A stretch of DNA of 64,000 nt from Scybalosoma faecavium (GTDB taxonomy: Bacteria > Bacillota > Clostridia > Christensenellales > Christensenellaceae). Of this stretch, positions 1 to 9,081 are shown one piece after another (the first letter of the stretch is position 1; each line of letters starts with the position of its first letter). The notes below the pieces were generated by a model. That model saw only the letters and a program-made list of their open reading frames with translations. It had not been told where the DNA came from and made no database searches. The position numbers were made by a program, and so were the translations under genes. The stretch lies in NCBI GenBank assembly GCA_018716135.1, contig DVKG01000010.1, forward strand, positions 1-64,000. The letters are read 5' to 3'.

Positions 1-67
1 CCGAATAGGGGGCTGCAGGAATAATGATGTGATTGGTAGATCATTCAATACCCTCTTTAGAGGGTTA
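1..67. repeat. Dispersed repeat, copy A
   Basis: A 67-bp sequence that recurs at 61341-61407 with 64 of 67 identical positions (one T/C change at position 37 and a TC/CT swap at 41-42). It ends in a small hairpin (CCCTCT-TT-AGAGGG, 51-64). The copy may extend left beyond the window. It has no coding content. The pattern fits a small non-autonomous mobile element or a REP-like repeat. Confidence 0.75.
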
Positions 68-79
68 CTACAAGTGTGG

Positions 80-128
80 GGCCCTTATAGGGCCTGTTCA
101 AACCACCGGTTCAACCGGTGGTTTTGAT
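80..128. terminator. Paired hairpins between repeat A and aroK
   Basis: Two inverted repeats follow repeat A: GGCCC-ttata-GGGCC at 80-94, and a perfect 11-bp stem at 101-123 (AACCACCGGTT, one central base, then its complement) followed by a short T-rich tract. The second could terminate transcription arriving from outside the window, upstream of the aroK promoter. The T-run is weak, so it may instead belong to the repeat. Confidence 0.4.
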
Positions 129-140
129 TTATGCGTCGGC

Positions 141-169
141 TTGCTTTTGATTTGCAATAGAAGTATAAT
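141..169 (+). promoter_or_regulatory. Sigma-A type promoter of aroK
   Basis: A -35 TTGCTT (141-146), a 17-bp spacer and a perfect -10 TATAAT (164-169). Transcription would start about 23 bases before the aroK ATG. Confidence 0.6.
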
Positions 170-199
170 GTGAAAGACTAAATAATCGTGGAGTGACAA

Positions 200-718
200 A
201 TGAAAAACAATTCCAATATAGTACTTATAGGCTTTATGGGCGCGGGGAAAAGCACAGTCGGAGCGGCGCTGGCAAAGTGTTTGAATAGAGAATGTGTAGA
301 GACTGACGCACTCATAGAGCAATCTGAGGGCATGAGCATCTCTGAGATATTCGAGAAAAAGGGCGAGGGATACTTCCGCGAGTGCGAGACTAAGCTGGCA
401 AAGGATATAGCAGATAGCGGAAGAGTGGTATCGTGCGGGGGAGGTATGCCTATGCGCAGTGAGAATGTGGAATACCTCAAACGAGGGGGAGTGATAGTTC
501 TGCTCGATGCTGCTCCGGGAACTATACTCGAGCGTGTAAAAGACGATGACAACAGACCTTTGCTGAGAGGCAAGAAGAACGCCGAAGCGATCAAAGAACT
601 TATGGACGCGCGTATGCCGAAATATATTGCCGCGGCGGATATTACTGTAAAAACGGATGGAAAAAGCGCAGAGGAAATCTGTTTTGAGATATTAGACAAT
701 CTGAGATTGCAAAAATGA
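200..718 (+). CDS. aroK: Shikimate kinase
   Basis: Phosphorylates shikimate to shikimate 3-phosphate with ATP in the cytoplasm, a late step of the chorismate pathway. The 172-residue length is normal. The P-loop GFMGAGKST is at residues 11-19, the substrate-binding Asp at 36 and Arg at 60, the GGG motif at 80-82, and the lid sequence RPLL at 119-122. The ATG follows GTGGAG at a normal distance. The gene stands alone behind its own promoter; aroF and tyrA of the same pathway lie 37 kb away on the other strand. Confidence 0.95.
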   Translation: MKNNSNIVLIGFMGAGKSTVGAALAKCLNRECVETDALIEQSEGMSISEIFEKKGEGYFRECETKLAKDIADSGRVVSCGGGMPMRSENVEYLKRGGVIVLLDAAPGTILERVKDDDNRPLLRGKKNAEAIKELMDARMPKYIAAADITVKTDGKSAEEICFEILDNLRLQK

Positions 719-1103
719 ATTTCTGGTTTTGAAAAATGCAAATACAGCATATGCTTAGTTTCATTAACGCAAGTCAAACCTGCGATATGGCTTTCATGTA
801 TTTTTTTATATGAGGCTCGGCTGACGCATAGCTATCTCCGTAAATAAACGGTTTGAAGATATTTAAATGGTTTTAATAACGCTTTTTTTCTCCGAAAAGG
901 CTGCGAATAACGCGCAATTACAAAATTCATAAAAATCTCCTGTGAAGGAAATGCAAGCGCTTGCAAAGCATTAATTGCAGATTTAATTTTATTTTTTTTC
1001 ATTTTTGACCGTTTGCCTATTGAAATTTTTTGTAAATTGTATTATATTAGTAGCAATGAATTTCGAGTTTAGAGACCTCGGAGTTATCTAGGAGGGAATA
1101 TTT
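719..1103 (+). promoter_or_regulatory. Intergenic region with palindromic operator and promoter
   Basis: An AT-rich gap before the aminotransferase. It contains a perfect 14-bp palindrome TGCAAGCGCTTGCA (952-965), the type of site bound by LacI/GalR-family regulators, although it does not match the CcpA cre consensus at its third base. A promoter-like pair TTGAAA (1020-1025) and TATATT (1043-1048) has a 17-bp spacer. The palindrome is centred about 65 bp upstream of the -35, so activation or distal repression would be needed. No gene is visible. Confidence 0.5.
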
Positions 1104-2303
1104 ATGGAACTATCATCAGTCGCGTTAGGAATATCACCGTCAATGACACTCAAAATCGATGCACTCGCTAAAGAAATGAGAAGCGAAGGCGCAGATGTTA
1201 TAGGATTCGGAGCGGGCGAGCCGGATTTTGATACTCCCCGCTATATTAAAGATGCTGCTATAGCGGCTATTAACGCAGGCAAGACTAAATATACCCCCGC
1301 AGCAGGCCTCCCAGAGTTGAGACAGGCGATTTGTGACAGATATGAGAGAAAATACGGATTAGTTTACAGTCCTGATCAAATCGCTGTTGCATCCGGTGCG
1401 AAGCATTCTCTGTTTAACATATTTCAAGTTATGCTCAACCGGAGTGAAGAGGTAATCATAATTGCACCCTATTGGCTTACATATCCCGAACAGGTTCGTA
1501 TGGCGGATGGTGTGCCGGTAGTTGTAAATACTAAATTTGAAGACGGCTTCCAGCCCGATATAAAGGATATAGAAAACGCTATTACTCAGAGGACGCGCGC
1601 TATAATCGTAAACAGTCCGTCAAACCCCACGGGCTGTGTGTACAGCAAAGAGGTCCTCGAAGGAATAGCTCAGCTGGCAAAGAAGCACGATTTGTATATA
1701 ATTTCTGACGAAATATACGATGAATTGGTATATGTGGACGGCATAAGCAGCATTGCTCAGATTCCCGGCATGAAGGAACGTACCATAGTCGTAAACGGAC
1801 TGTCTAAGAGCCACGCGATGACAGGCTGGCGTTTGGGCTATGCCATAATGCCCAAAGATATGGCTAAAGTTATGACTGCTTATCAAAGTCAGTCTACATC
1901 CAGCCCCAGCACGATAACGCAGTATGCAGGAATTGCGGCTCTCAGTGACGTTGAAAATTCCGACAAATCTATAGCGGAAATGCTGAAGGTCTATGACCGC
2001 AGAGCTGAATTGATGACAAATATGATAAATGCCATTCCCGGCATATCTATGAACAGACCGGAAGGCGCCTTTTATGGATTTGTATGTATTAAGGGCGTTC
2101 TGGGAAAATACTATAAGGGAAGAAGGATTGACAACTCTCTCGATTTCTCAGAATGTTTGCTTCAGGCTAACAATGTCGCAGTAGTTCCGGGATGTGCGTT
2201 CGGTGTTATGGAATATATGCGTCTTTCGTTTGCAATTTCGGATGAGAACATTAAGCGTGGAATAGAGCGCATAGGCGAGTTTGTCGCTGAGCTGACGGAC
2301 TGA
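1104..2303 (+). CDS. aspB: PLP-dependent class I aminotransferase (aspartate aminotransferase type)
   Basis: A fold-type I aminotransferase of 399 residues, most like Firmicute aspartate aminotransferases that interconvert aspartate/2-oxoglutarate and oxaloacetate/glutamate. The N-terminal GAGEPDFDTP substrate loop, the NSPSNPTG motif and the PLP-binding Lys235 in NGLSKSHAMTGWRLGYA are all present. The ATG at 1104 follows a strong AGGAGGG. Substrate choice cannot be decided from sequence; an aromatic or broad-specificity enzyme is possible. A terminator follows at 2343. Confidence 0.88.
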   Translation: MELSSVALGISPSMTLKIDALAKEMRSEGADVIGFGAGEPDFDTPRYIKDAAIAAINAGKTKYTPAAGLPELRQAICDRYERKYGLVYSPDQIAVASGAKHSLFNIFQVMLNRSEEVIIIAPYWLTYPEQVRMADGVPVVVNTKFEDGFQPDIKDIENAITQRTRAIIVNSPSNPTGCVYSKEVLEGIAQLAKKHDLYIISDEIYDELVYVDGISSIAQIPGMKERTIVVNGLSKSHAMTGWRLGYAIMPKDMAKVMTAYQSQSTSSPSTITQYAGIAALSDVENSDKSIAEMLKVYDRRAELMTNMINAIPGISMNRPEGAFYGFVCIKGVLGKYYKGRRIDNSLDFSECLLQANNVAVVPGCAFGVMEYMRLSFAISDENIKRGIERIGEFVAELTD

Positions 2304-2342
2304 GCGCCTGAGCTTTAAGGCAGAGTTTGAATTTAAAACAGG

Positions 2343-2371
2343 GATACGCTTATGCGGCGTATCCTTTTTTC
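2343..2371 (+). terminator. Intrinsic terminator after the aminotransferase
   Basis: A GGATACGC...GCGTATCC hairpin followed by a run of six T. Confidence 0.8.
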
Positions 2372-2470
2372 TGTAAAATGATGACGCAGAGAAGCAATGT
2401 AAAAATGTATAATCGTTTGAATACGAATAAGATCGTGCAATTTTAAACAATCTGATTATGCAAAATTATA

Positions 2471-2499
2471 TTGATATATGTGTGATTTTCTGTTATACT
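2471..2499 (+). promoter_or_regulatory. Promoter of the lrp-aminotransferase pair
   Basis: TTGATA (2471-2476), a 17-bp spacer and TATACT (2494-2499), about 85 bp before the regulator start. Confidence 0.55.
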
Positions 2500-2582
2500 G
2501 TACTGAACATGCAGTTACAAGTTCTTATAGGCGCGAAAAACGTCTGAGAATTTGAATATTGCCATAGAAAGGACAAAGCGAA

Positions 2583-3071
2583 ATGAATCTCAAAAAAGAA
2601 ATACTGGATATTCTAGTAAAAGACGCCAAACTATCCAACGAAAACATCGCCGCGATGACCGGCACAACGGCAGCGGCAGTAGAGGCCGCCATCGCCGAGA
2701 TGGAGGCGGACAAGACTATCCTGCGCTATGCCGCTATGGTCAACACAGAAAAAGACGAAAACGCATGGGCTGAGGCTTTTATCGAGCTGAAAGTTGCGCC
2801 GCAGAAGGAATTCGGATATGAGGATATCGCACGCAGAATATACATGTTCCATGAAGTTCAGGATATGTATCTTATGAGCGGCAGCTCCGATCTCACAATC
2901 CGCGTAACAGCTCCCACGATGAAAGAAATTTTTAAATTCGTTTGGGAAAAGGTCGCTGTACTCGATGGAGTGACTAACACAGAAACACGCTTCGTAATGC
3001 GCAAGTATAAGCAGTACGGCGAGGTTCTCGTTGAAAGCGAGAAAGAGAACAGATTGGTGGTGACACCGTGA
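2583..3071 (+). CDS. Lrp/AsnC family transcriptional regulator
   Basis: A 162-residue protein with an N-terminal winged helix-turn-helix (ILVKDAKLSNENIAAMTGTTAAAVEAAI, residues about 8-36) and a C-terminal RAM/ligand-binding domain (about 60-150). Family members bind amino acids and control amino-acid metabolism genes. It overlaps the following aminotransferase by 4 bp, so the two are co-translated and the regulator probably controls its own operon. The ATG has AAAGG upstream. The effector is unknown. Confidence 0.88.
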   Translation: MNLKKEILDILVKDAKLSNENIAAMTGTTAAAVEAAIAEMEADKTILRYAAMVNTEKDENAWAEAFIELKVAPQKEFGYEDIARRIYMFHEVQDMYLMSGSSDLTIRVTAPTMKEIFKFVWEKVAVLDGVTNTETRFVMRKYKQYGEVLVESEKENRLVVTP

Positions 3072-4237
3072 GTATGCAGAATTTTGTAGCTAAACATATA
3101 GATGCAGTTCCGCCGTCAGGTATCAGAAAGTTCTTCGATATAGCAAGTACGATGAAGGATGCTATATCTCTTGGCGTTGGTGAGCCCGATTTTATAACTC
3201 CCTGGAATGTTCGCGAAGCGGCGATAACGAGCCTGGAGAAAGGACATACGCATTATACCTCCAACCATGGAATGCCCGAGCTGCGTGAAGTTGTGGATGA
3301 GTATCTTGCTGAGAGATATAATACGCATTATAGTATAGACCAGACGATGATAACAGTAGGCGCGAGCGAGGCTCTGGATTTGGCATTCCGCGCCATAATT
3401 GATCCGGGCGATGAGATACTCGTTCCGGCTCCCAGTTACGTATCTTATCAGCCGGGCGTTGCGTTCGCAGGCGGAGTTCCTGTGGCTATGGACACTTTGG
3501 AGGAGAATAATTTTGCTCTTACTCCCGAGAATATCGAAAGCGCAATAACGCCCAAAACAAAGGCGATAGTAATGCCTTACCCCAACAATCCGACAGGTGC
3601 TATAATGACAAAAGAGCAGCTCGAGGAGGTTAGAAAGGTAGTAGAAAAGCACAACCTGCTTGTGATTGCGGACGAGATATATTCTGAGCTGACCTATGGA
3701 AGCCGACATGTATCCATCGCGGAAGGTTTTGAAGAACGTACCGTTCTCATTAACGGATTCTCCAAAGCATTCGCTATGACGGGCTGGCGTTTGGGGTATG
3801 CCTGCGGTCCTAAGGCGATAATAGACGCCATGGTAAAAATACATCAGTACTCCATGCTCTGCGCTCCTATAATGAGCCAGTATGCAGGTCTGGAAGCTTT
3901 GAAATATGAGATGAGCACCGGATACCGTCAGATAGGAGAGATGGTATCGAGCTATAATAAGCGCCGCATGTTCATACTTGATGGAATGCGCGAGGCAGGG
4001 CTTACATGCTTCGAACCCAAGGGTGCGTTCTATCTTTTCCCGAATATTACGTCTACAGGTCTGAGCAGTGAAGAATTCTGTGAGAAGCTGCTCGCAGCTA
4101 AGAAAATAGCATGCGTACCGGGCAGTGCTTTCGGCGAGGCCGGCGAAGGCTATATCCGCTGCTCTTATGCGTCGTCTATGACGAACATAATGGAAGCGGT
4201 AAAACGTATTGGCGAATTTATTCAAGAATTGAAATAA
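3068..4237 (+). CDS. PLP-dependent class I/II aminotransferase (PatA/AraT-like)
   Basis: A 389-residue fold-type I aminotransferase. It has the GVGEPDF loop, the YPNNPTG motif and the PLP Lys233 in NGFSKAFAMTGWRLGYA. The GTG start overlaps the stop of the Lrp gene (GTGA). The family includes aromatic and N-acetyl-diaminopimelate aminotransferases, and the exact substrate is not decidable here. Linkage to an Lrp-type sensor suggests amino-acid-responsive expression. A hairpin follows at 4259. Confidence 0.85.
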   Translation: MSMQNFVAKHIDAVPPSGIRKFFDIASTMKDAISLGVGEPDFITPWNVREAAITSLEKGHTHYTSNHGMPELREVVDEYLAERYNTHYSIDQTMITVGASEALDLAFRAIIDPGDEILVPAPSYVSYQPGVAFAGGVPVAMDTLEENNFALTPENIESAITPKTKAIVMPYPNNPTGAIMTKEQLEEVRKVVEKHNLLVIADEIYSELTYGSRHVSIAEGFEERTVLINGFSKAFAMTGWRLGYACGPKAIIDAMVKIHQYSMLCAPIMSQYAGLEALKYEMSTGYRQIGEMVSSYNKRRMFILDGMREAGLTCFEPKGAFYLFPNITSTGLSSEEFCEKLLAAKKIACVPGSAFGEAGEGYIRCSYASSMTNIMEAVKRIGEFIQELK

Positions 4238-4258
4238 AGCATTAGTAGTGATCTTCTT

Positions 4259-4288
4259 TGAGCGTGCCGAAAGGCGCGCTCATTTTAT
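4259..4288 (+). terminator. Intrinsic terminator-like hairpin
   Basis: GAGCGTGCC-gaaa-GGCGCGCTC followed by ATTTTAT: a stable stem with a modest T-tract. Confidence 0.6.
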
Positions 4289-4324
4289 AGCACAGAGTAT
4301 TTAAAAAAATATTTAGGAGAGCAT

Positions 4325-4786
4325 ATGTTTAATATAGTATTGGTGGAACCGGAGATACCTCAGAATACCGGAAATATAGCGCGGACCTGCGCGGTGACGG
4401 GGGCGTCGCTGCATCTCATAGAGCCGCTGGGCTTCAGTTTAGATGAAAAACATTTAAAGCGCGCGGGCTTGGATTATTGGGATAAGCTTAATATTTCAAT
4501 ATATAAAGATTTATATGACTTTTACAACAAAAACCCAAATGCGGAATGCTATTATTTCTCAACCAAAGCGGAAAAGAAATACACTGATGTAGCTTATCCG
4601 GACGGAGCGTTTCTTTTTTTCGGAAAAGAGACTAAAGGGCTGCCGGAATCAATAATCTATGGCAATCCGGAAAGAGCGGTACGTATTCCCATGGGAAACG
4701 GTCTGAGATCTTTGAATCTGTCGAACAGCGTGGCTATAGCAGTATATGAAGCTCTTCGTCAGAAAGATTTTGCGAATCTTATTTAA
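4325..4786 (+). CDS. trmL: tRNA (cytidine/uridine-34-2'-O)-methyltransferase
   Basis: A SPOUT-superfamily methyltransferase of 153 residues that uses SAM to 2'-O-methylate the wobble nucleotide of certain tRNA-Leu species. The N-terminal VLVEPEIPQNTGNIARTC, the central FFGKETKGLP and the C-terminal knot segment RIPMGNGLRSLNLSNSVAIAVYEALRQ are all characteristic. The length is normal. AGGAGAG precedes the ATG. It is monocistronic in context. Confidence 0.92.
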   Translation: MFNIVLVEPEIPQNTGNIARTCAVTGASLHLIEPLGFSLDEKHLKRAGLDYWDKLNISIYKDLYDFYNKNPNAECYYFSTKAEKKYTDVAYPDGAFLFFGKETKGLPESIIYGNPERAVRIPMGNGLRSLNLSNSVAIAVYEALRQKDFANLI

Positions 4787-4825
4787 AAATTAGCTGCAAA
4801 TTTCACGTCTATGACAAAAAAACAG

Positions 4826-4853
4826 TTGTACTGCCGTCAATATTGAGTATAAT
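4826..4853 (+). promoter_or_regulatory. Promoter of pgk-tpiA
   Basis: TTGTAC (4826-4831), a 16-bp spacer and TATAAT (4848-4853), 89 bp upstream of the pgk ATG. Confidence 0.6.
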
Positions 4854-4941
4854 AATATGAGGACGGGCTTTTTTCAGCCTTTCTGATGTCATTTCCTGCT
4901 TAAAAACTTTAATATGGAATTTAAATTTGAAGGAGAACGGT

Positions 4942-6126
4942 ATGAAGAAGACTATAAAGGACGTAGTTGTGGACTCAAAGCGCGTGCTCGTGCGCGTAGA
5001 TTTCAACGTGCCTCTGGGTGAAGGCGGCGACGTCGCGGATGAGACGAGAATCGTAGCAGCGCTTCCTACTATACAATATCTGATAGATCACAACGCCAAG
5101 GTTGTGCTGTGTTCTCATCTTGGCAGACCGAAAGGCGAGGTAAAACCGGAATTTTCTCTCGCTCCCGTAGCTAAGCGTCTGGCGCGTATGATAAACACAG
5201 ATCTTAGCTTTGTTTCCGAATGCGTAGGCCCCGAGGTGGAAAAAGCGGTAAACGATCTGAAGGATGGAGAAGTAATTCTGCTCGAAAATCTGCGCTTCCA
5301 TAATGAAGAAACGAAAAACGATCCTGAGTTCGCTAAGAAGCTTGCAGCTCTTTGTGATATATATGTAAACGATGCGTTCGGCACAGCTCATCGTGCTCAC
5401 GCTTCTACAGAAGGCATTACACATTATGTGGACGAATGCGTAGCGGGATTCCTGATGGAGAAGGAAATTGCATTCCTCGGAGATGCGCTGGAGAATCCGG
5501 CGCGGCCCTTTGTGACTGTGCTCGGAGGCGCGAAGATTGCTGATAAGATACCTGTTATTGAAAATCTATTCAATAAAGTTGATTGCCTGATAATAGGAGG
5601 AGGAATGGCAAACACCTTCCTGGCGGCTCAAGGGTTCAAGCTCGGCAAGTCTCTTGTAGATAAAGACAGCATAGAGCTTGCGAATCAGCTAATGGATAAA
5701 GCTCGCCTGACGGGCGTAAAAATGATGTTCCCGAGCGACTGCGTAGCGGCTAAGGAAATAAGTATGGATGCAAAAACCAAGCTGCTCCCCATCGAGGATA
5801 TCCCCGAAGATATGATGAGTCTGGATATCGGCGTTGCGACACAGATGGTTTTCGCAAATGAGCTTATGGGAGCTAAGACAATAATTTGGAACGGACCTAT
5901 GGGCGTGGCTGAGTATCCGCAGTTTGCAGGCGGCACGAAGGCTATCGCAGAGGCTATGAGTCAGGCGCAGGCGATGACCATTGTAGGCGGCGGCGATACG
6001 GCGTCCGCGGTCAAAAAGCTGGGCTTCGGCGACAAGATGACGCATATTTCTACAGGCGGCGGCGCTTCGCTTGAATTCCTCGAAGGCAAGAAGCTCCCCG
6101 GTGTGGAAGCTTTAAACGACAAATAA
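4942..6126 (+). CDS. pgk: Phosphoglycerate kinase
   Basis: Glycolytic enzyme transferring phosphate from 1,3-bisphosphoglycerate to ADP. It is 394 residues long, counted from the ATG at 4942, which has AGGAGA nine bases upstream; an in-frame TTG at 4927 is less likely. VRVDFNVPL near the N-terminus, the SHLGRPKG substrate motif, the GGAKIADKIPVI hinge segment and GGGDTASAV near the C-terminus are diagnostic. tpiA follows after 12 bp and gpmI further on, a typical glycolytic cluster; gap and fba lie elsewhere in this window and eno is not seen. Confidence 0.97.
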   Translation: MKKTIKDVVVDSKRVLVRVDFNVPLGEGGDVADETRIVAALPTIQYLIDHNAKVVLCSHLGRPKGEVKPEFSLAPVAKRLARMINTDLSFVSECVGPEVEKAVNDLKDGEVILLENLRFHNEETKNDPEFAKKLAALCDIYVNDAFGTAHRAHASTEGITHYVDECVAGFLMEKEIAFLGDALENPARPFVTVLGGAKIADKIPVIENLFNKVDCLIIGGGMANTFLAAQGFKLGKSLVDKDSIELANQLMDKARLTGVKMMFPSDCVAAKEISMDAKTKLLPIEDIPEDMMSLDIGVATQMVFANELMGAKTIIWNGPMGVAEYPQFAGGTKAIAEAMSQAQAMTIVGGGDTASAVKKLGFGDKMTHISTGGGASLEFLEGKKLPGVEALNDK

Positions 6127-6138
6127 GAGGTGTCTTAT

Positions 6139-6885
6139 ATGCGTAAACCTCTTATTGCTGGAAACTGGAAAATGAACAAAACGCCGTCTGAGACAGAGAA
6201 GCTGCTCAGCGAGCTGAAAGCTATTCCTTTGAATTCAAGCGTTGACATAGTGGTATGCCCTCCCGCAATTTGCATTCCGGCAGCGGCAGAGGTTATTAAA
6301 AATACTCCTATTAATCTCGGGGCGCAAAATGTTCACTATGAAAACAGCGGTGCGTTTACCGGTGAGATTTCCGCGGATATGCTTAAAGAAGCGGGCGTAA
6401 GCTATGCTATCGTAGGACACAGTGAGCGCAGGCAATATTTCGCAGAAACGGACGAAACAGTAGCGAAACGGGCCTTTGCAGCTTTAAGCTCGGGAATTAC
6501 TCCGATAATATGCGTTGGTGAAACGCTGGAGCAGCGCGAGCAGGGAAATACAAACAATGTCGTTACGTCTCAGATTCTAACGGCGCTGGAGCCTTTTTCT
6601 GCCGAGCAGCTTCCGGAGATAGTGGTGGCGTATGAGCCGATCTGGGCTATAGGTACAGGAAAGACGGCGACTGCTGAGCAGGCCAATGAGACAATCGGCG
6701 TTATACGCAGTGCGATAAGAGAAAAGTACGGCGATGCAGCCGATTCGGTGCGCATACTTTACGGAGGCAGCATGAATGCAAAAAATGCAGCCGAACTTAG
6801 AAGCATGAGCGAAATAGACGGAGGTCTAATCGGCGGAGCAAGCTTGAAAGCGAAAGATTTCGCAGAGATAATCAACTGTAAATAG
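6139..6885 (+). CDS. tpiA: Triose-phosphate isomerase
   Basis: Interconverts dihydroxyacetone phosphate and glyceraldehyde 3-phosphate. It is 248 residues from the ATG at 6139, chosen because GAGGTG lies eight bases upstream; an in-frame GTG at 6130 sits inside that ribosome-binding site. The catalytic Lys is in GNWKMNK, the His in VGHSERR and the Glu in AYEPIWAIGTG; the phosphate-binding loop is YGGSM and GGLIGGASL. It follows pgk by 12 bp in the same transcript. Confidence 0.97.
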   Translation: MRKPLIAGNWKMNKTPSETEKLLSELKAIPLNSSVDIVVCPPAICIPAAAEVIKNTPINLGAQNVHYENSGAFTGEISADMLKEAGVSYAIVGHSERRQYFAETDETVAKRAFAALSSGITPIICVGETLEQREQGNTNNVVTSQILTALEPFSAEQLPEIVVAYEPIWAIGTGKTATAEQANETIGVIRSAIREKYGDAADSVRILYGGSMNAKNAAELRSMSEIDGGLIGGASLKAKDFAEIINCK

Positions 6886-6891
6886 AAACAA

Positions 6892-6925
6892 GAGGGCGAT
6901 GGACGTGTTTCGTCGCCCTTAACTT
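6892..6925 (+). terminator. Hairpin between tpiA and gpmI
   Basis: AGGGCGA...TCGCCCT stem with a roughly 12-base loop and no strong T-run. It may partially terminate or stabilise the pgk-tpiA message before gpmI. Confidence 0.45.
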
Positions 6926-6974
6926 TAAAAATACGGTAAATCTGACAATGGCTCTGTTTGTAAAGGAGAAGAAT

Positions 6975-8504
6975 ATGAAAAAAGATTTCACCGCTCTTAT
7001 AATAATGGACGGTTTCGGGGAGCGTGCGGAGAAGGAGGGCAACGCTATAGCGATTGCTGGTACTCCGAGAATAGATGCGTTTAAAAGTGCATATCCTCAT
7101 ACTCTAATCGGCGCGTCCGGTCTGAGCGTAGGTCTGCCTGACGGACAGATGGGCAATTCGGAAGTCGGTCATACGAATATCGGCGCGGGGAGAATTGTAT
7201 ATCAGGAACTAACTCTAATTTCTAAAAAAATAGAAGACGGCGTGTTTTTTAAAAATGAAGAGCTGTTAGCCGCAATGAATAATGCCAAAGGCGGAGCTCT
7301 GCATCTTATGGGCTTGCTTTCGGACGGAGGAGTTCACAGCCACATAGACCATCTTATCGCGCTGATACGCATGGCCGCTCAGGAGGGAGTAAAAAACGTA
7401 TATGTTCATTGCTTTATGGATGGCAGAGATACGCCGCCCACGAGCGGAAAAGGCTATATAGAGCAGCTGGAGCAGCAGATGAACGCAATAGGCACGGGTG
7501 AGATAGCTACTGTATCCGGTAGATACTATGCTATGGACAGAGATAACCGCTGGGAGAGAGTTGAAAAGGCGTATCGCTGCATAGCTCTCGGAGAGGGCAA
7601 CACGGCGGGCAGCGCCGTCGAGGCTATGCAGGCTTCTTACGACGCAGATATTACGGATGAGTTTGTAATCCCTACGGTTATAATGGAAGACGGAGAACCG
7701 ACTGCCAAAATCAAGAGCGGAGATTCTATTGTGTTCTTCAATTTCAGACCTGATAGAGCGAGAGAATTGACGAGAGTGTTTACGTCTGAGGAATTTGATG
7801 GCTTTGAGCGAAAATATTTTCCTGTTCATTACGTCTGCATGACGCAGTATGACGCCACGTTTGAGAATGTGAGCGTTGCGTTTAAGCCGCAGTCATTGAG
7901 CAATACGTTTGGAGAATATATAAGCAGTCTCGGATTGAAACAGTTTAGAATTGCTGAAACAGAGAAATATGCTCATGTTACGTTTTTCTTTAACGGCGGA
8001 GTAGAGCAGCCATACGAAGGTGAGGATAGATTTTTGATTCCCTCTCCAAAAGTAGCAACCTATGACCTCAAGCCGGAGATGAGCGCGTATGAGGTTACGG
8101 AAAAAGCAGTAAAAGAGATCGAAAGCGGAGACTACGACGTCATGATCTTGAATTTTGCAAACTCTGACATGGTAGGTCATACGGGAGTTATGGATGCGGC
8201 GGTGAAAGCGGTCCGCGTTGTGGATGAATGCGTAGGTAAGGTGGTGGACGCCGTTCTGCGGGTGAATGGACAAGCGATAGTGACGGCTGATCACGGAAAC
8301 TCAGACATGATGATAGATCCGGCGACGCATGAACCTTTCACTGCGCATACGACAAATCCCGTTCCGGTCATAATCATAGGTGAAAAAACAAAAGAAAAAA
8401 CTCTTCGTTCCGGTGGGGTTTTGGCAGATCTTGCGCCTACGATGCTGGATCTCATGGGTCTGCCCAAGCCGGAAGAAATGACGGGAAGCTCTCTGCTGGT
8501 TTGA
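6975..8504 (+). CDS. gpmI: 2,3-bisphosphoglycerate-independent phosphoglycerate mutase
   Basis: A Mn2+-dependent alkaline-phosphatase-fold mutase converting 3- to 2-phosphoglycerate, 509 residues. The start at 6975 has AAAGGAGAA directly upstream; an upstream in-frame start at 6948 is not supported. The metal and phospho-serine sites are visible: IIMDGFGE at the N-terminus, DGQMGNSEVGHTNIGAGR with the catalytic Ser, and TADHGNSD with C-terminal metal ligands. The cofactor-independent form is usual in spore formers, where it is pH and Mn sensitive. Confidence 0.96.
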   Translation: MKKDFTALIIMDGFGERAEKEGNAIAIAGTPRIDAFKSAYPHTLIGASGLSVGLPDGQMGNSEVGHTNIGAGRIVYQELTLISKKIEDGVFFKNEELLAAMNNAKGGALHLMGLLSDGGVHSHIDHLIALIRMAAQEGVKNVYVHCFMDGRDTPPTSGKGYIEQLEQQMNAIGTGEIATVSGRYYAMDRDNRWERVEKAYRCIALGEGNTAGSAVEAMQASYDADITDEFVIPTVIMEDGEPTAKIKSGDSIVFFNFRPDRARELTRVFTSEEFDGFERKYFPVHYVCMTQYDATFENVSVAFKPQSLSNTFGEYISSLGLKQFRIAETEKYAHVTFFFNGGVEQPYEGEDRFLIPSPKVATYDLKPEMSAYEVTEKAVKEIESGDYDVMILNFANSDMVGHTGVMDAAVKAVRVVDECVGKVVDAVLRVNGQAIVTADHGNSDMMIDPATHEPFTAHTTNPVPVIIIGEKTKEKTLRSGGVLADLAPTMLDLMGLPKPEEMTGSSLLV

Positions 8505-8537
8505 TATCGAAATATCATGAATTAATATATGTCGTGG

Positions 8538-8566
8538 TTGAAACGCGGGGAGCTATGTGATATAAT
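8538..8566 (+). promoter_or_regulatory. Promoter of the small P-loop gene
   Basis: TTGAAA (8538-8543), a 17-bp spacer and TATAAT (8561-8566). Confidence 0.65.
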
Positions 8567-8647
8567 CTAAATATAACAAGAGGATAGTTTAACAGCTAAT
8601 AATCCGCCTCTTTAGGCAAAACTATGAATAAGTGAGGAAATAAGTCA

Positions 8648-9058
8648 ATGATTGAGTTAATTTATGGTAAGAAGGGCAGTGGCAAAACCAAAAGACTTCT
8701 GGACATGGTAAACGCAGAGGTAGAAACAGCGAAAGGCGACGTAGTTTTTATCGACGATGATAAACGCTATATGTATGACGTTAAGCGCGAGATTCGTTTT
8801 GTAGATACCAGCGAATACGGCATTGAAGGCGTTGACAGACTGTACGGTCTTATTTGCGGTATGCTGGCGCAGAACTTCGATATCACTGCGATTTATATTG
8901 ACGCTTTCCTGAAAATCATAGGAAAGAAGCCGGAAGAGTTGGAAGAATTCATGGACGGCATTAAAAAGCTTCACAAGGACACAGGCTGCAAGTTTATCTT
9001 CATTGTCAGCGCGGACGAAAAAGAGGCTCCCGCTTTCCTGAAAGAATATATTGTCTAG
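8648..9058 (+). CDS. Small P-loop ATP-binding protein, function unknown
   Basis: A 136-residue soluble protein. The N-terminus has a textbook Walker A motif, YGKKGSGKTKRLL (residues 6-18), and FIDDDK (about 35-40) and IYIDAF (about 80-85) are candidate Walker B strands. No further domain is recognised; it is too short for a full transporter or helicase ATPase. It forms its own transcription unit with a good promoter and a strong terminator, so it is probably well expressed. I cannot assign a role. SD: GTGAGGAAATAA before ATG. Confidence 0.7.
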   Translation: MIELIYGKKGSGKTKRLLDMVNAEVETAKGDVVFIDDDKRYMYDVKREIRFVDTSEYGIEGVDRLYGLICGMLAQNFDITAIYIDAFLKIIGKKPEELEEFMDGIKKLHKDTGCKFIFIVSADEKEAPAFLKEYIV

Positions 9059-9081
9059 TTTAGTTAGACCACAAAATACGA

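Noticed and set aside
3116..4225. 369-codon minus-strand ORF opposite the second aminotransferase
   Set aside because: It is a shadow of a clear aminotransferase gene; composition and content show no protein family.
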